Shown here piece by piece: positions 55,562 through 64,000 of a stretch of 64,000 nt of DNA. Made by a program: the position numbers and the translations under genes. This DNA is from DATFVA01 sp963711455 (GTDB lineage: Bacteria > Bacteroidota > Ignavibacteria > Ignavibacteriales > Ignavibacteriaceae). Location: assembly GCA_963711455.1 (NCBI GenBank), contig CAVQEH010000004.1, forward strand, positions 62,001 through 126,000, in the 5' to 3' direction. The notes under the pieces are model-generated. The model had not been told where the DNA came from and ran no database searches. It was given only the letters and a program-made list of their open reading frames with translations. How positions within the stretch are numbered: position 1 is the first letter of the stretch; each line of letters opens with the position of its first letter.

Positions 55562-57711
55562 GGAGTCTGTTCCGATTGCTTATTAATTAATTTTAAATCT
55601 TTATTGAACGCTTCAAATAAATCCCTGAAGAAATCTTTTGCTTCATCATTGAATTTATTCCTTTTCAACTCCGGAGTACCCTTAAAATGCCGGTAACCAA
55701 GCTCATCCGTTTCCTTTTCACTATTATCAGTAAAGATCCGGGTTTTTCCGATCAGTTGTTCAAACATTCCGGTTATTAAAGTGTAAAGTTTTGTTAGTTG
55801 TTCGGCATTAGAAAAGCCGCCCTTAAATTCCTCATCAGGAATTTTTCCTGTTCCCGTGTTCCTTCCCTCAAAAGCTGCTTCATAATTATTTAATGTTCTT
55901 GAGAAAAAAGTATTGTATGCATCGGATAACAATGCATCCTTTATCTGCGGTACGTAATCCAGATCAAAAACCTGCCAGATTACAGGGAGAGAAAATTTTT
56001 GCCGGGCTACAATAGTTATTTCCGTTCCACCTCTGTGCCTGGCAAAAGTTACAACGCCGTCATCAAAATCAGCAGACTTATTAGAACTATTAACTGTACG
56101 CCAGAAAATATTTTGTGAATTCTTCCTGTATTTTATTGTCTCTATTTTACCGACATCAATTGTCTGTCCTCCGAAAATTACCATCCAGTTCGGCTGCGGA
56201 AGATAAATATTCCTTTCAACCTGGCATTTAACTCTTCCCGATTTATCATAAGTAACAGGAAGATATGCACCTCCGATATTATCATACATCATCTGAACAG
56301 CATAACATATATTCACCCTTGAGACAAATTCATCATAAGGTATGGGCAGGATTTTGGAATATTCGAACAGCACAGATTTATCAATGTATCTCCATCGCAG
56401 GCCATTCTGATCTTTTGGTATGAACTTAACAATATTTGCAAGCTGGTTTATATAATTGACAACTGCCTCATAATCAGCTGGCTTATAATCCTCAATATTA
56501 AAATCAAGAGGAACAATTTTTCTTTGAATATTATCCTTGCTGAATAAGATTTTATAAGATTCAATATTATTGTACACGCCGGTGAAAAAATAATTGGCAA
56601 GAATCATTACCCAGTAAGAAAGCGGGTGATCATCAATATCACTGAAAAGCTTGATAACAAATGAATTTATTTGTTCATCAATAACATTTTTGAAGGGGAA
56701 CATTTCTTTGTCAACTGTCTGCAGCCATGGTTTGAGCATTCGATTTAAGTACGGAATTTCATTTCTCTTTTTTACTGAATCAGATAGAAGAAGAGGTACA
56801 TTTTTCCATTCATTATAAGGAGAAAGATCGCCAACGACTCTGTAATTTACAGGCAGATCATAAGTTTTTAAACATTTCTCATTTAAGCCGGATGAATATG
56901 GATCGATTCCCATCTTCAGTGCCCCGATCCAGTCAGCCAAAAGCAGATCGCTGCTTGCAATTATTGTATTTGTAGCTGCAGGCTTGTTCATTCTCGTGCC
57001 TGCTATTCCATGATTGCTGATAACCGCATCAATTATAGAAAAGTTAACGGGAAAATGTTTTATTAATTCTGTGCAAAGATCCCACGATTTCAAGCGGTGA
57101 TGATAATGATATTCCTTATCCCTTTGCGGCAGTACATCCAGCAGGTTTTGTAATCCAAGAGCATACCTGTTTTCTTCGTCGGTTTTATTTTTAGTAATAA
57201 GAATTCTGAAATCTGCATTCATCCACAAATTACTGATACTCATCCCATCAAGAATGGAACCCGATTCTGAGTTGAATTCAGAAATTTCTTCACTTAGATT
57301 GATGAAATCATATTCGTTCCCTTTATCAGTTGAAAACCTGTATCCAACCAGGTCGGCAAGAATTATTACATCCCTGTTCTCAAGCCAGGAATCGGAACTG
57401 CTGATACTGTCAGATATATAAATTTCCCTGTAACCTTTTTCAAACAACAAGTCAACAAGATGTTCAACTATTTGCGGATCAGGAACAGATGCGGCTCCCG
57501 GTTCAAATATATCAAGCTCTGTTTTTATTGCGATTCTGAACTCTTCCTTTGAGATCCCGGAAATTTTACGGCAATTATCTAATTCATCCATGAATTTTGA
57601 TAATGTCAAAGCATCTTCAAGAGCTCTGAATTTATCTGTGTCACCTACTTCCGATATTGCAGCAAGGACAGTTTTCCGCTCTCTCCTTTTAACTAAGCGT
57701 GGATTGTTCAT
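55558..57711 (-). CDS. Large DUF362-like protein fused to a START-like region
   Basis: A 717-residue cytosolic protein with no signal peptide. The N-terminal half resembles DUF362: VEHLVDLLFEKGYREIYISDS, then NFSIIDAVISNHGIAGTRMNKPAATNTIIASSDLLLADWIGALKMGIDP. It lacks the ferredoxin cysteines seen in some DUF362 proteins. The middle is unassigned (a helical LSYWVMILANYFFTGVYNNIE segment). The last 250 residues contain FARHRGGTEITIVARQKFSLPVIWQVFDL, which reads like a START/SRPBCC strand-helix pattern. It lies 18 bases after the phasin-like gene and overlaps the SDR gene by four bases. The function is unknown. Confidence 0.7.
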   Translation of the reverse strand: MNNPRLVKRRERKTVLAAISEVGDTDKFRALEDALTLSKFMDELDNCRKISGISKEEFRIAIKTELDIFEPGAASVPDPQIVEHLVDLLFEKGYREIYISDSISSSDSWLENRDVIILADLVGYRFSTDKGNEYDFINLSEEISEFNSESGSILDGMSISNLWMNADFRILITKNKTDEENRYALGLQNLLDVLPQRDKEYHYHHRLKSWDLCTELIKHFPVNFSIIDAVISNHGIAGTRMNKPAATNTIIASSDLLLADWIGALKMGIDPYSSGLNEKCLKTYDLPVNYRVVGDLSPYNEWKNVPLLLSDSVKKRNEIPYLNRMLKPWLQTVDKEMFPFKNVIDEQINSFVIKLFSDIDDHPLSYWVMILANYFFTGVYNNIESYKILFSKDNIQRKIVPLDFNIEDYKPADYEAVVNYINQLANIVKFIPKDQNGLRWRYIDKSVLFEYSKILPIPYDEFVSRVNICYAVQMMYDNIGGAYLPVTYDKSGRVKCQVERNIYLPQPNWMVIFGGQTIDVGKIETIKYRKNSQNIFWRTVNSSNKSADFDDGVVTFARHRGGTEITIVARQKFSLPVIWQVFDLDYVPQIKDALLSDAYNTFFSRTLNNYEAAFEGRNTGTGKIPDEEFKGGFSNAEQLTKLYTLITGMFEQLIGKTRIFTDNSEKETDELGYRHFKGTPELKRNKFNDEAKDFFRDLFEAFNKDLKLINKQSEQTP

Positions 57712-57728
57712 TTATGCCCGGAAATTAT

Positions 57729-58100
57729 TTATGCAACATTTATTTCGTTCTGAATAATTTTGATTATCTCAAGGTATGCTTTTGTGGAAATCTCGGATGC
57801 CTTCTTCTGAGCATTGACAGCTTCTTTAACAGACTGCTTCAATATTGCTTCGGATTTGTCCAGTGTCTTTGAACTAATCCCTATAGTTTCCAATGCTGTT
57901 TTTTGGACATCTATAACAGTTTCAAATGAACCAAACCAGAAATCATATAAATCATTCATAGCCTGATTAACTTTAGGGGCAGATTTTTCAACTAAGTCCA
58001 GGTAAATACCGGCGGCTTTGGTAAATGCGGTACCGGCAGTGCTTTCTTCTGTAAACTGAGCTTTACGTTGTTTCCTTTCATTCTTCTTTGTTGCAGCCAT
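57729..58100 (-). CDS. Phasin-like amphipathic helical protein
   Basis: A 123-residue protein made almost entirely of helix, with heptad-like hydrophobic spacing (AFTKAAGIYLDLVEKSAPKVNQAMNDLYDFWFGSFETVIDVQKTALETIG). It has basic residues at the N terminus (MAATKKNERKQRKAQ) and no signal peptide. This pattern is like phasins, the surfactant-like proteins that coat polyhydroxyalkanoate or lipid granules. No PHA synthase is in the window, so the granule type is not known. It is second in the five-gene operon, 39 bases after the propeller gene. Confidence 0.65.
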   Translation of the reverse strand: MAATKKNERKQRKAQFTEESTAGTAFTKAAGIYLDLVEKSAPKVNQAMNDLYDFWFGSFETVIDVQKTALETIGISSKTLDKSEAILKQSVKEAVNAQKKASEISTKAYLEIIKIIQNEINVA

Positions 58101-58138
58101 ATTTTTCTCTCTTTTTATTTATAAATATATAAATTCAT

Positions 58139-59371
58139 TTAATTCTCAACAGGACTTAAAAGCAGACTGTGATGAAAGCCAAGACGCGGATCGGATATTT
58201 TTGAAAGTGACATATATTCATGAAGATCCGGCATTTTCACCCTGAACCTTAACTGCAGTGACGGGTAATCATAAACTGTAATATGATTTAATCCTCTGTT
58301 TGCAGTAAAAAGCAAAGACTGATCTTTGGAAAGCTGACAGGCATGAATTGAATCAACAAGTGAAAACCGGCTAACTCGTAAAGCCCCGAGCAGATACTGG
58401 TTGCTTGTAAAGAACCCTCCTCTTACAAGACAATCATAAACTTGTGTTCCTATCTGTCTTTTATTCTGAAGCAATGTTCTGAAATCAGGTCTTTCATCTA
58501 TTATTCTGAAATCGGAAAAATTTTCCAAATTGATCAGGACGACAGTCTGACTTCCTCCATTGCAAAAAATCAGTTCAGTATCGGAAATTGTTAAATCGGA
58601 ATTAATATGAGCAGGTATTTCCCTACCACCTACCCAATGCCTTACCACTCTTTTCTGCTGCGGATCTATCTCAAAAGCATATTCCTTAAAAAAAGCCATC
58701 GCCCATTGATGATAATCTATCTGGTCCTGCGGTAATACCCGGAAAGATACGGCATAAAAAAGATCCCTGGTACGATGAGGTACTACATGCCAGCAGGTAG
58801 TTGGAAGATCAATTTTTGTTGCTTCACCTGTTTCCATATCCCATACCCCGACCATTTTGGATTCTCCATCTCTTCCGAAACTCGGATTGTCCATTGAACC
58901 ATAACAAAGATATCTTCCTGAATGCGTCATTTTTAATGAATGCGGCAGCTTCAGTTTATGAGGACCAAGTTTTTCACCTTTTTCAAGATTGTTTATGTTG
59001 AATCTGTAAAAATAATCACCTACAGTTGTAATAAACTCTTCATTATTAAGCCAAACATTGTGAGTGCTTCCTCTAATTGTGGTATCATTTGCTTCATAGC
59101 ATAATGTCGAGATTCTTTCGAGTTCCTTCAAGTCTGTCGGATCATACAACACAAGATGCTGCCCGGTAGTTCCGAGATAGCCGACTGAACGGGATGGATT
59201 TACATTAACAGCATGAGCTCCTGCAATGCCGTTATAATATTTAATTTTGTATGCATAAGAATTATCTTCAGGATTGAACAGAAAGCTGCATACACCAGCC
59301 ATACCTTCCAGTCCATTAATTCCGTTTCCATCAAGAGCTATATGAAATTTATATGGATAAGATTCAATCAT
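58139..59371 (-). CDS. Cytosolic beta-propeller protein, first gene of the five-gene operon
   Basis: A 410-residue protein without signal peptide that reads as a seven-bladed propeller. Repeating units contain blade-end or blade-start histidines: GAHAVNV, STHNVWL, LPHSLKM, TCWHVVPH and PAHINSD. Spaced histidines at inner strands are reminiscent of the Fe-binding four-His site of carotenoid-cleavage oxygenases, though overall likeness is not strong enough to place it there. It ends SDPRLGFHHSLLLSP. It heads an operon with phasin-like, DUF362-like, SDR and SRPBCC-like genes. I cannot name its activity. Confidence 0.65.
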   Translation of the reverse strand: MIESYPYKFHIALDGNGINGLEGMAGVCSFLFNPEDNSYAYKIKYYNGIAGAHAVNVNPSRSVGYLGTTGQHLVLYDPTDLKELERISTLCYEANDTTIRGSTHNVWLNNEEFITTVGDYFYRFNINNLEKGEKLGPHKLKLPHSLKMTHSGRYLCYGSMDNPSFGRDGESKMVGVWDMETGEATKIDLPTTCWHVVPHRTRDLFYAVSFRVLPQDQIDYHQWAMAFFKEYAFEIDPQQKRVVRHWVGGREIPAHINSDLTISDTELIFCNGGSQTVVLINLENFSDFRIIDERPDFRTLLQNKRQIGTQVYDCLVRGGFFTSNQYLLGALRVSRFSLVDSIHACQLSKDQSLLFTANRGLNHITVYDYPSLQLRFRVKMPDLHEYMSLSKISDPRLGFHHSLLLSPVEN

Positions 59372-59838
59372 AATGTACGTATATAGAATATATTATACTT
59401 TAATCTGCAGTTGTTTTGCAGTTCAATTTATTTTTTTTGAGTTGGATTGTTTGGTCAATAGTTCGGAAACAAATTACAATAACTTGAATGTATTGTCAAG
59501 AAATATTTTCTATTTGCTCCTGAATTATCGATAGTTGCCGGTTGACAAAACTATTGCGGTGGCAGGTAAAGTAATTGGTACATATGTAGCATTTTAAATC
59601 AATCAGGGACCGGGAAATAGTATAAAATTCAGCAATAGACTTGAAATAAGATGGAAAATTTGTGGAATAATGTTTGACAGAATTGAGAGTGTAATAAAAT
59701 AAACCTCGACCTGATGGAAAGGTATGAATCGCAATCGTAGTATTAGATTTTATTCAACTCTAATTTTATCCGATCTTTTCAAAATTTCAGTCCGGGTAGA
59801 GCATCTCTTTGATTTTGATTTAATCTGAAAATTTATCA
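59372..59838. other. Intergenic region, AT-rich
   Basis: No gene was seen in 467 bases between the divergent propeller operon and the FemAB-like gene. It must carry promoters for both, but no convincing TTTG...TAnnTTTG pair was found, and no hairpin of note. Short open frames here lack ribosome-binding sites. Confidence 0.5.
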
Positions 59839-60966
59839 ATGGTAGCCAATCTGAAATTAGAATTATCCAAAGAGTTTCCGCAAAATTTAATTGAGAACAA
59901 CCGTGTTCCATTATTTTGTTCAAGTGAGTATGCAAACTATTTAAAGAAAGTTAAATTAAATGATGTTTGGTGGTTCTTTGGCCGGTTGAACGATGAAGTA
60001 CTTTACATTATTCCCTTCTGTGTTGTTAGAAAAATGTTTTTTAAGAGGGGTTATTTTTTAACCGAGGTAATACCAATTTCCTGTTCAGATAGTGCAACTG
60101 AAACAAAATTTTTGGAAATGGTAGTACGGCATATAAAAGAAAATAAAATTTGTGACTGGATACAACAATCACCCAACTGGGCTATTTTCAAATCAATTCC
60201 GTCTGATTCTGTTTATTGCCAGTTTAGTACGTATATAATTAATTTAACAAATTGCAGTGATGCTGACCTATTAAATAAAATGTATCGCGATCATAAACAA
60301 CATATCAAACAAGCTTTGAAAGATCCAAAAATAATCATAAGAAGAGGTCCGGAATTATTAGATGATTGTTTAAAAGTTTTTTCTCATTCTAACTCTCGTA
60401 AGTATGTAAAACTCCCAACTGAACCGGAGATAAAACAGTGGATCGAATATTTGCCGGAAAATGTTCACATATATGTAGCTTATTTTAATGATACACCTGA
60501 AAGTTGTGTAATATATTTTTCGGATCATGAATCCTTCTATGCCGTATATGCAGCTATGAAACCGAATGTACGAAAAGGTATAAATCATTTATTGCATTGG
60601 CAGGCTATCCTTGATGCAAAATCAGCCGGGATTAAATATTATAATTTAGTTGGAAGTAGAATCAGTCCAATCAAGGGATCAAAGCTTGCAGGTCTCAAGC
60701 ATTTTAAGAGCCACTTTGGAGGTGATTTTGTAAAAGGATATTTATGGAAAATGCCTGTATCAAAAACAAAGTACTACTTATACTGTTGCCTGAGTGAACT
60801 TTTTAGTTTCCTGAAATTTGAAAATTACAAAGGTGATATTATTGATCAGGAAAGGAAGCGATTTAGAAAATTTAGTAAGTATGATAAAAAAACAGACTAC
60901 ATTAAACCGGAATTATTAATTGATAAAAAATATTCTGCCCCTGAAAAGGAATATGTAACCCGTTAA
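59839..60966 (+). CDS. FemAB/GNAT-like acyltransferase
   Basis: A 375-residue protein with the double-GNAT look of FemAB-type and related peptidyl or acyltransferases. The N-terminal half ends WIQQSPNWAIFKSIPSD and YIINLTNCSDADLLNKMYRDHKQHIKQALKD. The C-terminal half has SCVIYFSDHESFYAVYAAMKPNVRKGINHLLHWQAILDAKSAGIKYYNLVGSR and GLKHFKSHFGGDFVKGYLWKMP, which is the pattern of this fold. Related enzymes add amino acids to cell-wall peptides or modify lipids or polysaccharides. Its substrate is not known. It is a single gene. Confidence 0.7.
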   Translation: MVANLKLELSKEFPQNLIENNRVPLFCSSEYANYLKKVKLNDVWWFFGRLNDEVLYIIPFCVVRKMFFKRGYFLTEVIPISCSDSATETKFLEMVVRHIKENKICDWIQQSPNWAIFKSIPSDSVYCQFSTYIINLTNCSDADLLNKMYRDHKQHIKQALKDPKIIIRRGPELLDDCLKVFSHSNSRKYVKLPTEPEIKQWIEYLPENVHIYVAYFNDTPESCVIYFSDHESFYAVYAAMKPNVRKGINHLLHWQAILDAKSAGIKYYNLVGSRISPIKGSKLAGLKHFKSHFGGDFVKGYLWKMPVSKTKYYLYCCLSELFSFLKFENYKGDIIDQERKRFRKFSKYDKKTDYIKPELLIDKKYSAPEKEYVTR

Positions 60967-60981
60967 AATTGGTCAATTAAA

Positions 60982-62412
60982 TCATTCCATTGACAAAAGC
61001 ACCACATTTTCAATATGGTAAGTATGAGGAAACATATCCACGGACCTCATCTTAATCAATTTGTATCCAGCTTCAATAAACATTTTTACATCTCTTACCT
61101 GTGTAGTTGGATTGCAGCTTACATAAACTATTCTTCCGGGATTTAAATTTATCACGTCATCAACCGTGTTTTTGTGCATCCCGCTTCTCGGTGGATCAAT
61201 TATAATTTTGTTCGGAATGGGAAGCTGTTTTTCTTCAATAACCGGAAGGAATGATTTATATAAATCCGCTGTAATAAACCCAACATTATTTACTTCATTT
61301 ATTTTTGCGTTCTCTTCTGCATCTTTCACAGCAGATTCAACCGATTCAAAAGCATAGACTTCTTTAACTTTTCCTGAAAGATAAATTGCTATAGTTCCAG
61401 CTCCTGAATAAAGATCGTAAATTATTTCGTCTCCCTTTAAGTCTGCAAATTCAAGTGCTGTGTCGTAAAGGTTTTGAGCTTGTAAAGTATTTGTTTGAAA
61501 AAATGAATTTGCACTTATACGGAATTTATATTCGCCGATATTATCATAAATAAAGCCTTCACCAAAATAAATTTTTTCATAATCCCCTGTAGCAACCGCC
61601 GCCTTTTTTAAGTTGATATTATTAATAATAGTAGTAACCTGTGGAAAATTATTTATTATTTGTTCCGAAAATTCTTTCATTAATTCATCATTTTCAGAGG
61701 CTGTTACCATGTTAACCATTACTTCTTTTCTACTCTTCGATAACTTGATTACAAGGTTCCGGAGATATCCCTTATGGGTTTGGGTAGAATACACAGGAAT
61801 ATTTTTTTCTTTGAAAAATTTTCTTGTGAAGTTTAATATATCATTGCTTAATTCAGACTGAAGGAAACATTCATCAATATCAAGCACTTTATCATAAACC
61901 TGCGGGACGTGTAAACCTAGAGCAAAATTTCTGTCAAACTGTACCTGGGAATTTATTTCCTCTTTTGTAAGCCATCGCTTATCAGCAAAGGAAAATTCCA
62001 TCTTATTCCTGTAGAAAAATATATCGTCGGAGGGGATTATATCATCAATTTCAAACTCTGAAAGTCTGCCTAACTTTTCAAAAATTTCTTTAACCTGCTC
62101 CTGTTTAAAACTTAGCTGGGCAGAATAGTTCAAATCCTGCTGCCGGCAGCCTCCGCAAGTTCCGAAATATTTACATTTTGCTTCAACCCTGTATGGAGAA
62201 GGAGAAATAACTTTTTCTGTGACAGCTTCCGCAAAAGATTTTTTTGTCTTTGTTATTCTTGCTTCAACTTTATCCCCTGGGTAAGCTCCGTTTACAAAAA
62301 CCACAAAACCTGATGCTTTATCTTCCTGGTTTGCTTTTTGTATCCTGGCAACCCCTTTCCCTTCAAAGGCATATTTTTCAATTTCTAACTCTAAAATATC
62401 TCCTCTTTTCAA
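60982..62412 (-). CDS. rlmD: 23S rRNA m5U methyltransferase (RlmD/RumA-type)
   Basis: A 476-residue RumA/RlmD-type enzyme that methylates a uridine (U1939 in E. coli) of 23S rRNA to m5U. The N-terminal TRAM domain (GDILELEIEKYAFEGKGVARI) is followed by the [4Fe-4S] ligands in AKCKYFGTCGGCRQQDL (CxxxxxCxxC) and the Cys in DIDECFLQSE. The methyltransferase domain has IYDLYSGAGTIAIYLS, IIIDPPRSGMH and the catalytic Cys in VYVSCNPTTQVRD. Bacteroidota often use this one enzyme for more than one uridine; the exact target is inferred. It starts 2 bases after the SAM methyltransferase gene stop. Confidence 0.9.
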   Translation of the reverse strand: MKRGDILELEIEKYAFEGKGVARIQKANQEDKASGFVVFVNGAYPGDKVEARITKTKKSFAEAVTEKVISPSPYRVEAKCKYFGTCGGCRQQDLNYSAQLSFKQEQVKEIFEKLGRLSEFEIDDIIPSDDIFFYRNKMEFSFADKRWLTKEEINSQVQFDRNFALGLHVPQVYDKVLDIDECFLQSELSNDILNFTRKFFKEKNIPVYSTQTHKGYLRNLVIKLSKSRKEVMVNMVTASENDELMKEFSEQIINNFPQVTTIINNINLKKAAVATGDYEKIYFGEGFIYDNIGEYKFRISANSFFQTNTLQAQNLYDTALEFADLKGDEIIYDLYSGAGTIAIYLSGKVKEVYAFESVESAVKDAEENAKINEVNNVGFITADLYKSFLPVIEEKQLPIPNKIIIDPPRSGMHKNTVDDVINLNPGRIVYVSCNPTTQVRDVKMFIEAGYKLIKMRSVDMFPHTYHIENVVLLSME

Positions 62413-62414
62413 AA

Positions 62415-63116
62415 TTATTTTTTCCTCATAATTAAAGCTGTAAATCCCATAAATTCACTCCCGCCAAGCTTCAGATAAACATTTGATTCATGGCTTATTT
62501 TTTTTAACAGCCTTTTATGATAACTTTTTTCTTCTTCGCTTAAACTTTCACTTTCTTTTAAAAGCATTTTTTCACTTTGCTGATAGAATTCTTTTAAAGT
62601 ATATGATAAATCTTTTTTGTCTAATATTTCAAATCCTCTTTCCTCATAATATTGGGATAAAGTTTCCACCTGCAATGGCAGGAGATCGGACGAATCCCAG
62701 ATATCTTTAATGAAGGCTGGAGAACTTTCTTTCAAACTTACAATCTCCCCTGCACAAAAAATTCCACCCGGTTTAAGAATATTTCTTATCTCTTTTACAA
62801 TTTTATTTCTGCCTGACCCTGAAATTGAACCCTGTGAATAAATTATATCAAATGAATTCGGTCTGAAATCAGTATTTGCAAATTCCATCATTTTGATACT
62901 GATATTTTTACTTCCTGATTTATCATTAAGGTAGCGCATTGTAATTAATGAATCATAATCTTCAACAATAATTACGATTTCTAAGGGCTTGCAATCGAGC
63001 AATTGTCTTGCTGTTTCCATCGTTCCGGCACCAACGATGAGAAGTTTTTTTCCTTCTATATCAGTCGAATTCAGAAAAAATTTCATTTGCTGATCAGAAC
63101 CGGGCAGGAATATCAT
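62415..63116 (-). CDS. Class I SAM-dependent methyltransferase
   Basis: A 233-residue methyltransferase. Motif I is KLLIVGAGTMETARQLL, followed by VIIVEDYDSL (motif II acidic residue), then FDIIYSQGSISGSGRNKIVKEIRNILKPGGIFCAGEIVSLK, the usual motif IV/V region with LKPGG. The helical C terminus (FYQQSEKMLLKESESLSEEEKSYHKRLL) is variable in this family. The substrate is not known. It lies 2 bases before rlmD in one operon, which hints at, but does not show, an RNA or translation-related target. Confidence 0.78.
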   Translation of the reverse strand: MIFLPGSDQQMKFFLNSTDIEGKKLLIVGAGTMETARQLLDCKPLEIVIIVEDYDSLITMRYLNDKSGSKNISIKMMEFANTDFRPNSFDIIYSQGSISGSGRNKIVKEIRNILKPGGIFCAGEIVSLKESSPAFIKDIWDSSDLLPLQVETLSQYYEERGFEILDKKDLSYTLKEFYQQSEKMLLKESESLSEEEKSYHKRLLKKISHESNVYLKLGGSEFMGFTALIMRKK

Positions 63117-63317
63117 ATTAAAATAATCCGGGAAAAAATGAAGTTTATAATTTGAGTTGTAAATTTAATTAAACTTTTAGAAACCCCGAAGATGGTATGA
63201 TGCAGTTCTCATAACGTTGCCTTTCTAAACAACTTAAACTATTTTTGATATGTACCGGAAAGTAAAAACAGATAAAAAAATTCGATGCCGGTAATGAATA
63301 ATACTATTGAGGCTTAA

Positions 63318-64000
63318 ATGAATAAATTACTCTTAATTCTGTTTCTTTTACCAATAGCAATATATTCTCAATTAAAACAGCCCTTAACCGTAGACGACCT
63401 CTGGGCAATGAAGAGAGTAGGCTCATTTGATCTTTCACCTGATGGAAAAACTATCGCTTTTTCGGTTACCACTTATAATATGAATGAGAATAAGGGAAAT
63501 ACTGATATTTATCTTGTTGATTCTGATGGAAGCAATCTCCGTTCTTTAAAAAATTCCGATAAAAATGAATCTGATCCTAAGTTTTCCCCTGATGGCAAAA
63601 GAATCGCATTTACCCGTGATGGACAAATTTGGTCATGCAATTATGATGGTTCTGACGAACAACAATTAATAGATATTTCAACCGGAGTTTCAGGAATTGT
63701 CTGGTCACCCGATGGTTCAAAAATATTGTTTGCTTCATCCGTTTATCCTGAATGCGGAACAGATGAATGCAACAAGCAGAAAGCAGAAGAAATAAAGAAC
63801 AGCAAGGTAAATGCTCATTTATTTAAACAGCTTTTATTCAGGCACTGGAATGAATGGCGGAACGGGAAATGGAGTCATTTGTTTCTGCTTGATATCAAAA
63901 CGAAAAAATATGACGATCTTTTCCTGAATAAAGAAAAAGATATTCCGCCGATTGCCTTGGGCAGCAGCCACGATTACGGATTTTCTCCCGATGGAAAAGA
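63318..64000 (+). CDS. S9-family prolyl-oligopeptidase-like peptidase (N-terminal part)
   Basis: An open frame from ATG 63318 to the window edge, at least 227 codons. A signal peptide (MNKLLLILFLLPIAIYSQ) starts it, then LTVDDLWAMKRVGSFDLSPDGKTIAFSV and repeated SPDGK units (FSPDGKRIAFT, WSPDGSKILFAS, FSPDGK), typical of the propeller of S9 peptidases (dipeptidyl/acylaminoacyl-peptidase). The RHWNEWRNGKWSHLFLLDIKT segment is a strong family mark. The catalytic hydrolase domain lies beyond the window, so activity cannot be checked. Confidence 0.85.
   Translation, partial: MNKLLLILFLLPIAIYSQLKQPLTVDDLWAMKRVGSFDLSPDGKTIAFSVTTYNMNENKGNTDIYLVDSDGSNLRSLKNSDKNESDPKFSPDGKRIAFTRDGQIWSCNYDGSDEQQLIDISTGVSGIVWSPDGSKILFASSVYPECGTDECNKQKAEEIKNSKVNAHLFKQLLFRHWNEWRNGKWSHLFLLDIKTKKYDDLFLNKEKDIPPIALGSSHDYGFSPDGK

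Noticed and set aside
1..64000. CRISPR array, rRNA or tRNA genes
   Set aside because: No regularly spaced direct repeats and no recognisable structural RNA sequences were found by eye; short tRNAs could be missed without a dedicated search.

Overview
The window looks like a chromosomal stretch of an Ignavibacteria-type member of the Bacteroidota/Chlorobi group. Several secreted proteins end in a type IX secretion (T9SS) sorting domain with the NYPNPFNPST signature. The DNA is AT-rich, an LpxA indicates a lipid A outer membrane, and an NADH-linked [FeFe]-hydrogenase suggests fermentative or anaerobic metabolism. No rRNA, tRNA or CRISPR array was recognised.

Layout. 0-7 kb: SIMPL-domain protein, membrane-anchored cytochrome c, class I fructose-bisphosphate aldolase, YpdA-like disulfide reductase, HAD phosphatase and a secreted GH44 glucanase. 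7-16 kb: secreted proteins. These include a transglycosylase-like protein split by an in-frame TGA and a zinc carboxypeptidase split by an intact IS3-family element (12780-14030, target duplication ATAAT). 16-24 kb: PafA-like phosphatase, a frameshifted DAACS symporter, a doubly frameshifted hemW, a beta-barrel protein, a VTT protein, a thioredoxin-like protein and a Kir channel. 23.5-30.4 kb: a minus-strand operon for a trimeric (NADH-linked, probably electron-bifurcating) [FeFe]-hydrogenase. Its order is truncated AspA-like ORF, hydF, response regulator, NuoE-like, NuoF-like, hydA, histidine kinase. 30.7-42 kb: POT transporter, TPR protein, GNAT, frame-disrupted GH92 mannosidase, an AvaI/BsoBI-type restriction-modification pair with a nonsense codon in the nuclease, an MFS exporter and an M29-like peptidase. 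42-53 kb: zinc-finger/SpoIIE phosphatase fusion, dienelactone hydrolase, lpxA, a Ycf48-repeat T9SS protein, an OPT transporter and a TPPII-like subtilase. 53-64 kb: rsmI, a compact five-gene operon of unknown purpose (propeller, phasin-like, DUF362-like, SDR, SRPBCC-like), a FemAB-like protein, rlmD, a methyltransferase and the start of an S9 peptidase.

Two themes stand out. First, at least eleven reading-frame lesions lie between 9.9 and 41.3 kb, and I saw none from 42 to 64 kb. They hit conserved genes (hemW, hydA, hydB) as well as accessory ones, so consensus errors must be separated from true decay by read mapping. Second, the five-gene operon at 53957-59371 is the best candidate for an undescribed system. 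The AspA-like leader of hydF and the zinc-finger/SpoIIE fusion are smaller novelties.
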